64,000 nucleotides of DNA from Sclerodactyla briareus. Its lineage: Eukaryota; Echinodermata; Holothuroidea; Dendrochirotida; Sclerodactylidae. Shown piece by piece: positions 1-11,808 of this stretch (position 1 is its first letter; each line of letters opens with the position of its first letter). Under the pieces are notes generated by a model that ran no database searches, had not been told where the DNA came from, and was given only the letters and a program-made list of their open reading frames with translations. The position numbers and the translations under genes were made by a program. The stretch lies in NCBI GenBank assembly GCA_026419785.1, contig JAODTK010004688.1, positions 1 through 64,000 of the forward strand. Direction: 5' to 3'.

Positions 1-600
1 AAATTTGATTTGCCAAAAACATGGCAAGCGTCAAATTGAGTTCAATGGTCACACAGATGGAGGTCAACGAGTGAATCACAATAGTGCACATACAACCTCG
101 GCAGACATTTGGTTCCAAGTTATGGCCCAAAAATCCAGTTTTGGACCCCGAATTGACCTTTGATGGCCTTTTTTACGCTGAACAATCTAATCAGTCCATT
201 TACCTATATCCGCATCTATGTGCCAAACCAAATAATCATAGCACCTACGGTTCATCCCTATTCTTGCTCACGAGCCTGAACAATTAAAATTACAAAAATA
301 GGCTAATTACCAATACTTAATCAGTGACTCTTGCCCCTAAAATTAATCAGATGTGCACACAACCCCGATGCTACATGAAAAATTTCGTCGGCAATTGCAC
401 CTGCAGTTCGAGAATATCCTGCTCACGAGGAAGTGGGACACACACACCACACACGCAACGCCACACAAAACACACACGCACCCAACATACACACACACAC
501 CAGCCATAGCTGACCACTAGTTCCTCCTGAATTTCATTCAGGCGAGACAAAATTACTTGCTTTACAATAACTTTGTCTTACAGAGCTTCTGGGTTCCCCA
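1..600. other. Intergenic, CA-rich microsatellite and repeat scrap
   Basis: No gene seen. An impure CA/CACG microsatellite lies at about 438-502. At 527-560 there is a short truncated copy of the terminus of the composite repeat described at 7.4-9.7 kb (key string CAGGCGAGACAAAAT, preceded by TCCTGAATTTCAT). The rest shows no recognisable structure. Confidence 0.6.
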
Positions 601-779
601 TGATGTCAAAGGAGGAGATCGATCGCAGATCGGCCTGATTTACAACTTGTTTCGACTGACATTCAGTGGACACGTAAACTCTGTATGACATTTGTGCTTC
701 AATCCATAATGCGTACAGTTTATAGGGAGACTTTTACATCGCTTGGTGCGGATACTCTGCCCTACTGAGATGTTGTCCA

Positions 780-3700
780 TGTTATCATACAGATGTTATA
801 TTATGCGGTCTTGGGTGTGTCACAGGTTAATAGACATTACTACTAGTGATCTGTATGTGATGGATCGGTCCTATGAAAATTATGTCACCATGATTATCAA
901 TAACCATCAGCTCTTCAGCTAGTATATGGAGATATTCTATTTCATAGAAAATCTATCCAGTAATACATTAAGGTACCGCCAAAGAGGCAATGCCTTATTC
1001 AGTGTAACGGGGTGAGGATTCGCAGCTGACAATAGGTGCAGTAGCAAGGTCTGAATCCGGAATAAGTTTGAAACACCGGCTAGGCAATCACACCAGACAA
1101 AAAAAAAAAAAATAAGAAAATTACTACGAACTGTATGGGGAGCGATTCCCATAAAGTATTATGCCCACCTTCACAAAGTTATCATTCCAATACCCATCAT
1201 GCACTTCAGCTAGAAGATGAAGATATTCTATTTATAACAATTCTTCCAGTAATAAGTGTAAACCTGTCCCTGGGAGGGTCACAGGTTGATTAGACATGGC
1301 CTGACCGTAGGTGACAGATCAGTTCCTATAAAATAATATTTCCACCTGCAAGTCATCATCAATACCCATGAAGATCTTAGCAGAATATGAAGGTATTCTA
1401 TTTTGATAACAATCTATCCATGGCGATGTTCCCAAGATGGGGTTGCAGGTGGATAAGACTTACTACTGACCTGTACGGGATATATAGAAGTATTATTGAA
1501 CCGGACCAGCTAGAAGCAATTACCCATCATGTTCTTTGGTTGGATTATGAAGATACACGAACCTGCTCCCTCTGTCAAGGTCAACGGGACATATTCTGCC
1601 CGATACTGTCTCTTCCTTTGGAGAGTCATGTTCACCTCAATTACCCATCTGTCATCATCACGATATGGGTATCAAATTAGTGTATATTGTCTCCTGTAAC
1701 GAATTGGGTTTAGCAACTAATGTCTGTCATCGTGTCTGGTTCCTATATGGTGATATTTGGGCAGCAAGACTATTCACCCAATTGTTTTCTTGTACCTATC
1801 ACTAGGGTCGTGTTAAGCACCCTCGGATGAATCATGGTTGAAAAAAAGGGGCGCGATATTAGTAGAAAAAGAATACATTAATTAACAGTAAGTCTTTTCA
1901 ATGGTGGCACATGTTAGTTTTGTTGCTACAAAGTCTAATCCAATAAAGTAAACCAAATCAATAAAGCACTTTCAATGACCATGGACATACACATATGCAC
2001 CTGCTGCTGGGAGGTATCACTAGTTGAAGTGCAACAGATTACCTTCAAAAAACCGCACAGATGAAAAGAGGGACATGTGAAAACCCAACAACCAAAATTT
2101 GGCAATTCTGCATGTTCCCTTGTTGGGTTATCTATTCTAATTTGATGAATTTAATCTAAGTGGGCGACGGCACCAGGAGTAATGATGGGAGGTCACCTAT
2201 TGACTTTACACACTAGATGCTGGTATTTCGACACCATTATGGCAGAAAATATAGTATTATCATAATGAAATTGATGAAATCTTCTTCAGCAGTTATCACG
2301 TTTTTCAAGGTCAAGATCCCATTGGTGATTAGTTATTCTGTCACTAGGTTGGTAAAAACACGTTTGGGATGACCTCTATTAAACAGGGTCACTGGTTACT
2401 CTCGTGACGTCACAGGCACAAATGTGCAATAAGAACGGAATTGTACCTTTTCACACTCGATATCATCTGCAATTCTTCCTGAGGTTTGGTTTTCCGAAAT
2501 ATACTAGATATATAAAGACAGACTAGCATAGCAGAAGTTATGTTTCATGACAATGTACGTTAAAGAAATTAAGAAAGAGGCGATATGGTCTTGAGCACAT
2601 GACCAACAATGACAGGGCTGATTTGCAAGCACCCCAAATATTGTCAAAGTGCAATTCCATTCAGCATATACAAAACTATCAACTACACTTATTAATTGTA
2701 ATCTCACCAAACTGCAACTCTTCGTTGTGAAGGTTATAGCCGCCTCCCTCCCCCCTTTTGCATATTAATTCCGTGGAAACAGGGCAAGTCTCGAAGGAGA
2801 ACCTTTGTAATGGACTCAGAATGTTCTCCCAGCTGAAGAATTCATGGAATTACTATGGGAGCCATGGTACTGATCTCAACATCATCCTCATCCGTTCTAG
2901 CATCTATACTAGAGGCTGATGGACACATATGGGGGGGGGACTTTTTTGGGGAGGGGCTGTCAACAACCAGTTCGGTGACAATTCAATATTCAAACGTTAT
3001 TTATATCAGTCAGTGATGATATTCTACAAAATTTGTTAGGGGGCATAACAGTGTTATATTCAGATAGGTAAATGACATCATGAAATTACCCATGATGACA
3101 CTTCAATTTGGAATGAGTATAATCCATTTGACACCCACAAACTGCACGTAACAGGGGCTGTCGGGGATATATTACAGGGTGTAATGTACAGAGAAATCTC
3201 AATTTTGCCGTGTCAACAATGGGGTATGAATGGTGAACCATCTGTCCACATACCTCTCTTGAAATGATACATGGAGCAAAATGGGTACACGAGGACATAC
3301 ACAGAGTGCATTCAGCCACGTTGTAACAAGGTTACCTATCACATTTCTTTTTCGGAAACCATACGTGATTGGATTGTTCACACTTACGATTGTAACATAA
3401 AAACTCGAAATGAGTTTCAAACATGAACTGAGGAGTTCGACAATCCAGACTCCAACAGTAACCCGCTTCCTGACTGTTGGGGTATTGTCAGTGGATGTTT
3501 CCAAATCCAGATCCATCATGCACCACAATGGGACATGAGGCTAATTCATTTGACAGGGCTGCTAGGATATATGACCAGGGTGTTTTTACAGAGACAAAGA
3601 TGGCATCATCAATTATTACCCATCATGTGCACCTCAACTGGACTATAGACATCTATTTTGACCTCCCCAATCCATTGCATTGACAAGGCTGCCATGATGG

Positions 3701-3830
3701 ATGTTATTACTAGTAGATATATCATTATACTTCACTGTATTTAGTGTTGTTTCTTCTCAGGCAGTGTTGTGGCTACGGAGGTGAATGATTACCCATCTAC
3801 ACTTCACTGGAACATCAAGATACTCCATTT
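780..3830. repeat. Degenerate low-copy repeats, about 170-250 bp apart
   Basis: A loosely conserved block recurs near 890-945, 1185-1235, 1360-1400, 1515-1560, 3610-3660 and 3780-3830. It contains ACCCATCATG-like and CTTCAGCTAGAA-like strings followed by GAAGATATTCTATTT-like sequence. Some copies are also followed by a shared GGTCACAGGTTGATTAGACAT-like stretch. Copies are diverged and spacing varies, so this is an old tandem or clustered repeat. Short frames inside it do not look like conserved protein. Identity of the family is unknown. Confidence 0.45.
996..1085 (+). repeat. SINE-like fragment
   Basis: This stretch shares the string GTGAGGATTCGCAGCTGACA and following sequence with the body of the tRNA-derived SINE near 4290-4345 (GTGAAGGATTCACAGCTGAC). 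It is a body fragment without a visible Pol III A or B box. Confidence 0.4.
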
Positions 3831-4080
3831 CTAAAAAAAAATAAACATGTGTGGACGAAGTGATTACAACAGTCCTCTCTGTCACCTCTGCTGCTATACA
3901 GTACTGCACCCAGAGAAACTAGTAATCATCAATTCTTCAATTCTTTCACATGCTCATCAGTTCACCAGACTCGTGCAGCTCCTGGAAGAAGAGAAAACAG
4001 AGAGAATAAATAAGAAAGAAGATAAAAAGAGGAGATGAACTACTTTGGAACACACAGAACATTCATGCAACATCTGTAAC

Positions 4081-4345
4081 AGAGTGGTTAGTGCAGTTGG
4101 TAAGTGGCAGTTTCCACCTCGAGCTCAGGTTTCAATCCCGGTCAGGTCATACGCAGAGACTATAATATGGTCCCTTGTTGCTTCTCACTGCAGAGGACAT
4201 TGACTAGGCACTTTGAAAGTTGTCGTCTGGTGGTGAATTACCCCCCCTCGATTGAGGGTCCCACCAAGAGTCATGGCAATGCCCTGTACTGGTGAAGGAT
4301 TCACAGCTGACAAAAAAGTGGCAGTGTTTCGGTCTGCAACAAAAC
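4081..4345 (+). repeat. tRNA-derived SINE
   Basis: The head resembles a tRNA: an A-box-like string TAGTGCAGTTGGTAAG at about 4090 and a B-box-like string GGTTTCAATCCCGG at about 4129 are spaced as in a tRNA. An unrelated body follows (CACTGCAGAGGACATTGACT and GTGAAGGATTCACAGCTGAC). The cloverleaf is not closed by an acceptor stem, so this is a SINE rather than a working tRNA gene. Part of the body recurs at 996-1085. Confidence 0.6.
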
Positions 4346-4379
4346 CCCTTGCTGACTTGACTAGGTTTGCCCTCTGCTC

Positions 4380-4720
4380 TGCAAGTATAAATCGTAGACT
4401 AAGCACCAATGGTGCTGTAGCTCAAACTGCACGAATGTAACAAGACGAATGTGTTAAATGTTCAAGATCAGAGGCCAAGTCAGTTCACAAACAATGGCTC
4501 TATTGTGCCCCTGTAAAACTTTTGACATTGATCGCCCCCTCATATACACAATGTCCATAGCATCCTAATAAACATTGTTTATTCTCATTGGTCAACATCC
4601 ATAAAGAATGGCCAGTGAGGGAGAAAAAGGCATTTTCACACAGGGCCTATTGTGTCCCTTTAAAGCCCTATTACCATGACCTTCACATACCAAAGATATC
4701 CCAAAGGTTGATGAACTTGG
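4380..4720. repeat. Interspersed repeat, inverted copy at 32.58-32.73 kb
   Basis: The string CACCAATGGTGCTGTAGCTC and following AAACTGCACGAATGT read as the reverse complement of 32680-32720 (GTGCAGTTTGAGCTTATAGC, ACCATTGGTGCTCTAG). The AGGCATTTTCACACAGGGCC to TTGTG region also matches 32590-32620 in inverted form. Family unknown; no coding capacity. Confidence 0.5.
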
Positions 4721-5489
4721 GCAGGGGGTGTGGGGTTTGGTCAGCATCCATCAAAAGGCATATTATTTTGCTTCATTTCGATCTGATGTTACTGCTGCTT
4801 TAATCTAATACAATTATATGATGTTGCAACCAAAGCCTGTCAAACAGCTGAAAAAGAACATTATGGCACAGTTTTAAGAAACTTTAATGTACGTACTTTG
4901 GTACATTTGGAAATTACACACATATATAATGGTCTATTTTCCCCTTCTTATGACCTTTGACCTGTCCTTAAAACAATAGTTAAACTTGCCCTGGTGATCT
5001 GAAACTACAATGATCAGAAGAACAATTTCACAGATCTTGCCCTCTCTTAACAGAGATGATCATTACAACAAGTGATACCACAGAATAGTATCTAGACTAA
5101 TTGTTTGACATGGTTGCTGCCCCTATGACCTACTTTCTCTCTGGTAAGATAAACATCAATCATCTGCCTGGCTCTTGGTTTCACTCTGGAATGAGTGAGC
5201 ATTATGCTAGGACAGTCACTTGGGAGGCAAGGGTCATAACCACTTGAACTTTAAGCCATCAATTATTCATAAGAGCTGTGAGCCCCCTTTCCTGTTGACG
5301 GCAAACATGAATCCAGCTGTATATCAGTTGATGCAAGAGTGTTATGCACTGTGATCAGACGGGGAAGTGCCGGCGAGGGGTGGCAGGATTCAGGGTAGCA
5401 GGGGGCCCCTCCCCTCAATATGCGAAGCAGAAAGGTTATGGCAATGGACAGTAGGGTGTAAGAAGCAACTCCACCCCTCGCCCAAAAAA
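4721..5489. other. Intergenic, nothing recognised
   Basis: No conserved exon, repeat or RNA gene was recognised. There is a short A-tract near 5482. Confidence 0.5.
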
Positions 5490-6045
5490 AAAAAATGGTG
5501 TCCAAGTTTGGTTACTTGACATCCATCACAGAATTGACTGTTTGGGTCCGAAAAGGCAATTGTGTGACACACTGGAGAGTAATAGGCTGTAGCGGCAAAG
5601 TGGGTACTCGCACCAAAAATTCTTGAAAAGCCCGTAGGTCTGGAGTTCCATGATTATGATCGAACATCAGCATGTGCACCAAAATATGTAGGAGGAGAAG
5701 CCTTCTGCGTGATGGCACATGATGGTCAAAATTCCTGAGAAACTTGAAGGTACGGGTATCAGACGTCGTTTATGAATGAACACAGCACTGACCTATGCAT
5801 CAAAATTTTTAGAAGCATTTTGATTTAGCATGTGTTGTTTTATAGCATGGGCCCTAGCTGAGGTATGGCTATTAGACATCATTAGTAAATGAACATCAGC
5901 ATGTGCAACTAAATTTGTAGGAGATACTAAGATTTGTGGTACTTCACATAATGGGCCCAGCAGGCCCACAATGGGCCTTGGCCCAAAATTCCAGAACACT
6001 CCAATGGCCCTCTACCAAGGACCCTTACTTTAACTTTGAAGACCC
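5490..6045. repeat. Composite-family repeat: conserved block plus core units
   Basis: 5495-5580 matches the conserved block at about 9505-9590 (TGACTGTTTGGG, GACACACTGGA). 5600-6045 holds two to three degraded core units (GAACATCAGCATGTGCA, TTTGTAGGAGATACTAAGAT, then GGGCCC-rich sequence). The plus-strand orientation of the core units is the same as at 8.3-9.5 kb. No ORF is maintained across units. Confidence 0.6.
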
Positions 6046-7039
6046 CCAAGGCGATCGCCCCCAGTGTCTCGCCTGGTTCGCGATCAGTGATTTGTTCTCT
6101 TAGTCACCATGCAAACAATTTACAAGTAAAATTAGACACAATAGCCAACGGAAGATTCCATTGACCCAGTTTCTGACAATATATTCTCAAATACTCCTCG
6201 AAAGGTTCATGAAAATCAAACGAACTTTGAAATTTGGACTGAACCATTGCAAAATAGACACACTGATGACCCCGTCTATGTAAATAAGAATGTAATAATC
6301 TTCAAATAATACAATTTTATATAGCGAATATTCATAGAAATAAGTGAGTGGATGGACATGAAAAAAATGAACTATAGAATAGATCTATCATCAAAGAGTA
6401 TGCCCTTTATTATATACATCTACTACTTCCAGTAACTCCCAGGGAGTTCACACCCACCCCTCTCCACGCCTACTTGAGGCATCCCCTGTGGTGGAAAGAG
6501 CCAATCTAATTATGTTAGGTGGGGTAACCTGACACCCTCAGGCTGTTGACTGTTGACATGTACAGTAAGGCCCTACTGTATTGCTAGACTATGGCTTATA
6601 TATAGGTGATATACCGTAGGGGGATTCCCCCCCACTGTAACTCAGCTGCTCATCAAATGGGCAACCATGTCTTAATAATTTTGTCAACACGTATGCCGAT
6701 GAAGTTGATATAAGACAAATAAATGAAATCTCTGTCTGTTACAGATAGGAACTACTAGTTAGATGAATGGAAATACCATTCCTGAGGGGTTGAAATTTGA
6801 AAGTTGAATGAGTAAAAATTCAAATAGAGTAGTTCTGCTATATTGATAGTGATGCTGAGCTCGACTATACCATCCTTAAATGGGTAGCTGAAAAGGGGAA
6901 ATAAATATAATCAACACAATGTATGGGTTTTGTTGGGCTATTTTACTTAATTTCAATTCTTCTCACAATTAAGATTCGAATAATTGAATGGCCCTTGATA
7001 ACATAACAGTTTATGAAATAGTCCCATCATAAATGCGCA
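6046..7039. other. Intergenic, nothing recognised
   Basis: AT-rich sequence with no recognised gene or repeat on either strand. Confidence 0.5.
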
Positions 7040-7350
7040 CCTTGTCTCGGAACATCACCATATCACATACAGGCTTTGGAGGCTGTTGCAGGGAATGTTA
7101 TTATTTGGCATAATTTGGTCCATAGGTGACCCTTGCCTGACCTTAATGACATTTACAGTTTCTATGCACAAAATGTACCCTCGATATCTGCTGCAATGCC
7201 CCCAAATTCCAGCCATATACACACACAGTCTCCACTAGAGCTGTTGCAGGAAATGTTATGATTTGGCAGAGTCTGAGTCCATGAGTGACTTAAATGACCT
7301 TTGATGACAGACAGTTTTTACGGAAAAATGCTGGCCTCATGTGATGCACC
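7040..7350. repeat. Two-copy tandem repeat, about 160 bp
   Basis: GGCTGTTGCAGGGAATGTTA at about 7080 recurs as GCTGTTGCAGGAAATGTTAT at about 7240. Both copies are followed by TTTGGCA and then a TGACCTTAATGACA / TGACTTAAATGACC-like string. Non-coding. Confidence 0.5.
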
Positions 7351-8329
7351 AAGCCCCAAAAAGCATATGTAATCAGATACACACGCCCTATGCTATCGCC
7401 CAAAAGGTATCAAAAGCGACCTTTGGCCCCTTGTAACTTGACAGACCAGGTGTCAGATTCGAAGCGGGAGTTGGTTTCGTCTATGAAGCACACAGAGCTC
7501 TATCACATACCCCAAAATTGACAGTCTTTATTTCTATGACCGTAACTCCTAAAATAAGCACATTTTCTTAAAACTTGATTTTTGGACCTTTTGACCTTGA
7601 TCTTCAGATGTTGTTGATCCACTGAACCCAAAAATTACCATGACCAATCTATACGAGCACCATTGACTGCACTCTTTCCAACTGTTACTGGCCATTTAAC
7701 AAAACTTCGCAAAAAATGTGTAATTTATGCAAATTATTCACATTAAATGACCGAAGTGACCTTTGCACTGTTGTTTAAATTTATCAGGATCCGAGGAACC
7801 ATCTCCACCAAGTTTCATGAGGATCAAAACTAACTTTAAAATCTGCATAAATTATGCAAACCATAGACTAGGTAATGCAAAATTAGAACATTAAATGACT
7901 TTGGAGAGCTCGTCCCTACTGTAAAAATTTATTGGGACTATAGATAAACCATCTCCACCAAGTTTCGTCAAAATCCAACAAAATTTTAAATTTTACCCCA
8001 AAAAATTGGCAGGTTTCAGAGAGTTAATTAGCATATATAATTGCCAGGAATATAATCAGTTTGTGTTCACTTCATAGTTGGTTATATACGCTGAACTGCA
8101 TCACTAGGGCATCTACCGATCAAGAGAATCTTGTACACAAAGCTTCCGGCCATTTTCATTAAAATATGCAAATTTACAAAAAGGTCCCAGCATGATGGAC
8201 TTCACGGTTCGGGAGATATCTAACCGCACGTACGGACAGACGACAGGAAGACAGACAGACAGACACAAACAAACAAAGTGACACTATTGGTCTCTCTTGA
8301 ACAAATTCAGGCGAGACAAAAATTCAATC

Positions 8330-9460
8330 AAAGCTTGTAGGAGGAGATGCATTTCCACGCACCATGGCGTGAAAGATCATCACGCGTCAGCCTCGACCAA
8401 ACATATGAACACCCCAATGGTACGACTATTAGACCATTTCATCATGGACGAACATCAGCACTGTGCTACTTGAATTTGTAGGAGATACATATTTTGCAGT
8501 ATCTCACATAATGGCCCAATGGCCCAAACTGAGCCCTGGGCCAAAATTCCTGAACGCCCCAAATGCCCTTCACCCAGCAAGCATTACATGTAATAAACTT
8601 TGAAGAAAAATTAATGAGATTGTGGAGGAGATGCATTTCAAGACCATTGTGGAAATTTCATAAAAGGGGCCAGCGGGCCCCAAATGGGACTTAGACCAAA
8701 AAATTCCTGAACACCCCGAGGACGGCTGATAGGACATCATTATGACCGAACATCAGCACGGTGCCAACTAAATTGGTAGGATATACAAGATTTTGCGGTA
8801 TTCACATAATGGGACCTTTGGCCAAAACTGGGCCCTGGGCCCAAAATTCCTGACACACACCAAATGGCCCTTTACCCTAAGAAGCATTACATGTAAATCT
8901 GAAGACAATTAATCGAAAGCTGTGGGAGGAGATGCATTCAAGTTACCCATTGTGTGAAATCTCATAAAATAAAAAAAATTCGGGGCCCTCGGTTCCAAGT
9001 GGAACCTTAGACCAAAAAATTCCTGAACACCTCGAAGGTACGGCTGAATACCATCAGTATGAACGAACATCAGCACTGTGCAACTAAATTTTTAGGAGAT
9101 ACAAGATTTTGCGAGTATTTCACCATAATGGGCCCCATGGGCCACACTGGCCCTGGGCCCAAAATCCTGAACACCCCAAATGGCCCTTACCAAAGAAGCA
9201 TACTCTTACCACAATTGAAGCTTGGGGAGGAAGATGCATTTCCAAGTTTCATACCATGTGTGAAATTTTTCCATAAACATGGGCCCTCGGGCCCAACGTG
9301 GGACGGCGCCTTGCAGACAAAAATTCTGACACACACCCAAAGAGGTACGGCTGATAAGACCCACATTATTATAACGAACATCAGCACGGTGCCACCAAAA
9401 TTTGTGGAGGAGATACATTTTGAAATGTTACAAATAATGGCCTATATTGCTCCTTAATAA
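8330..9460 (-). repeat. Tandem core units, about 300-314 bp
   Basis: The landmark GAACATCAGCAC recurs at about 8453, 8752, 9066 and 9377. It is followed each time by a TTTGTAGGAGATACAAGATT-like string and a GGGCCC/GGCCCAAA-rich segment. Copy-to-copy differences are mostly single-base indels. Copies in opposite orientation lie at 31.08-31.90, 33.75-34.38 and 38.12-38.80 kb. Confidence 0.75.
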
Positions 9461-9586
9461 CCTTTGACCGTGACCTTCACAAGGTCAGAATGTCTCAGGG
9501 TCAAGGAACATTGTGGCCAAGTTGGGTCTCGATATCATCAAAGAATGACTGTTTGGGAGGCAAAAGGGAAATTGTTGACACACTGG

Positions 9587-9588
9587 AC

Positions 9589-9619
<31 letters not shown>

Positions 9620-9620
9620 G
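9587..9620. repeat. GATA microsatellite
   Basis: About eight AGAT units. They lie between the conserved block and the palindrome of the composite element; equivalent ATCT/ATCC runs sit at the same place in the copies at 30.90 and 33.49 kb. Confidence 0.9.
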
Positions 9621-9639
9621 TGACATGCAGATTCCATAA

Positions 9640-9668
9640 AGCTCAAACCAGCATAGCTGGTTTGAGCT
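9640..9668. repeat. Perfect 13-bp palindrome with 3-bp loop
   Basis: AGCTCAAACCAGC (9640-9652), ATA, GCTGGTTTGAGCT (9656-9668). The arms are exact complements. Half or degraded versions occur beside the microsatellites at about 23253, 30880 and 33443, so it marks the end of the composite element. Confidence 0.9.
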
Positions 9669-9764
9669 AAAAAAAATTGTAAGTAGATAAGGTTCATGTG
9701 CAACATTTAGGGTCCCTATGGACACTAATATTAGTCTGATGAAGATTGATAGTCTTGCACAAAC

Positions 9765-9898
9765 CTTGACGATGTCGAGGCCTCCTATCAGTTCCCCCTT
9801 ACACGTATAGCGTGGATAGGCTCGGCCGTTGGAGAACGTCTTCAGTCCATGCCTCACATCATTGTCCTGCAGTATATCAAAGTGCTTGAACTCATATC
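9765..9898 (-). CDS. GLRX3: GLRX3 exon: second half of Grx domain 2
   Basis: Begins after acceptor CATACTCACAG and ends before donor GTTTGT; 134 nt, entering with two bases of a codon and ending in phase 0. The translation contains [18 protein letters not shown] and [12 protein letters not shown], both hallmarks of the monothiol glutaredoxin fold, including the GG turn that helps bind glutathione. Between them, where the family has [10 protein letters not shown], the open frame reads [10 protein letters not shown]. Four compensating one-base changes (missing T, extra C, missing A, extra T) would restore a W-P-x-Y-P-Q-L-Y-V-K string, so the frame is open only by chance cancellation. In the human gene a short final exon would follow. 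Confidence 0.85.
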
Positions 9899-11070
9899 CT
9901 GTGAGTATGCCAACAGGTCTTACTTAAAGTATAAGATGGAACAAAATCCAACAGGAAAGATCAATTCCAATTCCCATGCGACTAAAAACATTGATTGACT
10001 CATTGTGCGGTTATGATTAGCTATCGTTTAGCCCCATCAACAAATTTGTTCAATCAAGAGTGTATTAGCTGCGAGCCAGGCTCTGTTTGAGAGCCCATCA
10101 TGTCGAGGGGAGGGGGGTCCACGTGAGCAATAAATTGATGCAGATATTATAAGAATTGGGTATTTGATTTTCACTCTAGATGTTAGGGTGCCGAATAGTT
10201 CATATCAATTGCCATCTCCATAACAAGTTTTGTTTTCTGCTCGGGTGCATCTTCATGCCAGTTTATCTACTCAGTTTTGGTTGACTCATTTTGTTTACAA
10301 CGGAAGCCAAAGGGAGCAGAATAATTTTACAGTAAACACAGCCAGGCAACTCATTATAGAAGTGATGATGATGAGTTGTCCAAATCAGGTTTTAATGTGT
10401 CTGCTATATAGAGCTGATCATCGTAGGTTCTAACATCCAGTGTTAGAACATTACATATAACTGTCTTCTGAACACATCCATTGCTATCAGGACTGCAATC
10501 AGTACCACTCTCTCACATTACATCACAAGTTTTTTTCACTCCCAATGCATATTTTGCAGGGTTAAAAACTGCATATTCTTGTTGTGCCAAAACCAGAACC
10601 CCCAACATGAGTTGCACCGAGCTCCTCAGAAGTGGCACATACTGGTCTCAAACAAACATGCTTCCAGGTCAGAGGCCATCCCACCCTCTGAACAGAAATC
10701 CAGATTAGAATTCTGTCAAAGTGGCAACAAAAACACAAGGGGCCCCCCCATCTTGTGTTGACGATTGTGTGGAAGAAAGCAGCCATATCACTGCAGGGGT
10801 AGATAGATGAAGATACACTTTTGATAATGCCATAAAAGAAGAGAAATTGAAATAATGTGCAATCTTTTTTTGGATGGACCACATTTTCTTTGCCAAATTG
10901 TTATAAAAACAAAGACTCAAAAAGGTTTGTGTCTAAAAAATAGGCAACCCTGGGGGGAAACATCTAATTTGAAAATTTTTGGCCTTGATTGACAAATTTA
11001 ACAAGAATTCAGGAAGCTCAACTTGCAGACATATTTGAAAGGTCCAAACAGCTGTTTACATATTGGTTAC
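9899..11070 (-). other. GLRX3 intron
   Basis: Intron of about 1.2 kb between the two halves of Grx domain 2. No repeat array or nested gene was recognised. A frame at 10562-10882 on the minus strand and overlapping frames look non-coding. Confidence 0.6.
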
Positions 11071-11180
11071 CCTGCATCTGTAGGAGTCCACAAATAGTCC
11101 GGCTGAAGCCACACTTTGGTTCCTCTGGGCTGCCTTTCATGAAGACCATGATGGGAGCAGAGTTTATTAACCCCTTCAAC
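11071..11180 (-). CDS. GLRX3: GLRX3 exon: Grx domain 2 active site
   Basis: Acceptor CCTTTCAG and donor GTAACC; 110 nt with one leading and one trailing base. Translation reads [20 protein letters not shown] then [20 protein letters not shown] is the monothiol active site whose cysteine, with glutathione, ligates the [2Fe-2S] cluster. VFMKG contains the conserved lysine upstream of the active site. The leading base completes an Arg codon begun in the exon at 11665-11808, and the trailing G completes Gly with the exon at 9765-9898. The frame is intact across the exon. Confidence 0.92.
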
Positions 11181-11664
11181 CTGAAAGGAATCATGGAGGC
11201 AGGAAACATTTTTGGCAGACATTTACAAAAGTTTGGCTGATAGGAAAAACACAGCATTTGTACTTCAACAATACCAGACAAATGGCCCAAATAGGCTAAT
11301 CAATCATATTAGGCCTTCAGAAACAAATGTGAAGTGACAAATCATCTTGAAAATACGCAAACACAAAAAGTCAAAACCTCAATAGCTACTCATCAAGCAA
11401 TGTCACTTGGATCTGAGCTCCTCAAATAAGTACAGAACTGCTGGCTCATGGGCAACAAGGTGTAAAAGATGAAGCCTTCCTGTGAAGAACACCACCTGAA
11501 TTATTATGGACTGTTTGACGTATACTGTGCAATTTGAATATACCACTTTTCAGCGGGGGTTATTGGTACGTGAAATAGGTTTATCCCAGCACGAAAACAG
11601 CATCCTGGGGAATCGTTGCAGGATAGCTTTAGCGCAAACGAACTTCTAAAGTAATTTAACAGAC
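11181..11664 (-). other. GLRX3 intron
   Basis: Short intron of 484 bp with canonical ends; nothing else seen. Confidence 0.7.
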
Positions 11665-11808
11665 CTGTCATCTAAGGACTGTTTCCTGGGTAGAGTGCTC
11701 TCTATGTCCCAGCCTCATCCATCTCTTTGACGATGTCCAACCCACCAAGTAGCTCTCCCTTGTGGTATAGCTGCGGGTATGTCGGCCAATCAGAGTATGT
11801 TTTGAGAC
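11665..11808 (-). CDS. GLRX3: GLRX3 exon: end of Grx domain 1 and inter-Grx linker
   Basis: Follows acceptor TTCGCAAAG and precedes donor GTCTGT. The first part reads [20 protein letters not shown] then [14 protein letters not shown], the conserved C-terminal half of a CGFS glutaredoxin (WPTYPQ cis-proline loop, GG turn). One G is missing from a G run at about 11708. Restoring one base continues the frame as [15 protein letters not shown], which aligns with the charged linker before Grx domain 2. With that base the exon is 145 nt and joins in phase to both neighbours. Confidence 0.9.

Larger units (their letters stand above)
7370..9670 (-). mobile_element. Composite non-autonomous repeat element, about 2.3 kb copy
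   Basis: Read on the minus strand the modules are: palindrome (9640-9668); GATA microsatellite (9587-9620); conserved AGGTCA-containing block (about 9425-9585); about 3.5 core units of roughly 300-314 bp (8330-9425); terminus TTTTTGTCTCGCCTGAATTT (about 8330) with a GTCT microsatellite (8251-8275); then a block (8240-7370) containing AACTTGGTGGAGATGG and GGAGTTGGTTTCGTC-like strings in reverse. The same order occurs on the plus strand at 33.44-37.34 kb. No transposase or reverse transcriptase frame is visible. Palindrome, microsatellite and tandem core recall Helentron-associated elements (HINE/pearl type), but that class is inferred. Confidence 0.6.

Noticed and set aside
3847-4038. 63-codon frame ending in a Lys/Glu-rich stretch as a coiled-coil exon
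   Set aside because: The charged tail (EEEKTERINKKEDKKRR) comes from an A/G-rich run; no acceptor or homologous exon was recognised nearby.
4081-4160. Functional tRNA gene
   Set aside because: A and B boxes are present but there is no closed acceptor stem, and an unrelated SINE body follows; same reasoning for 39651-39725.
8330-9460. CRISPR-like array of regularly spaced repeats
   Set aside because: The repeats are whole 300-bp units without unique spacers, in animal DNA.
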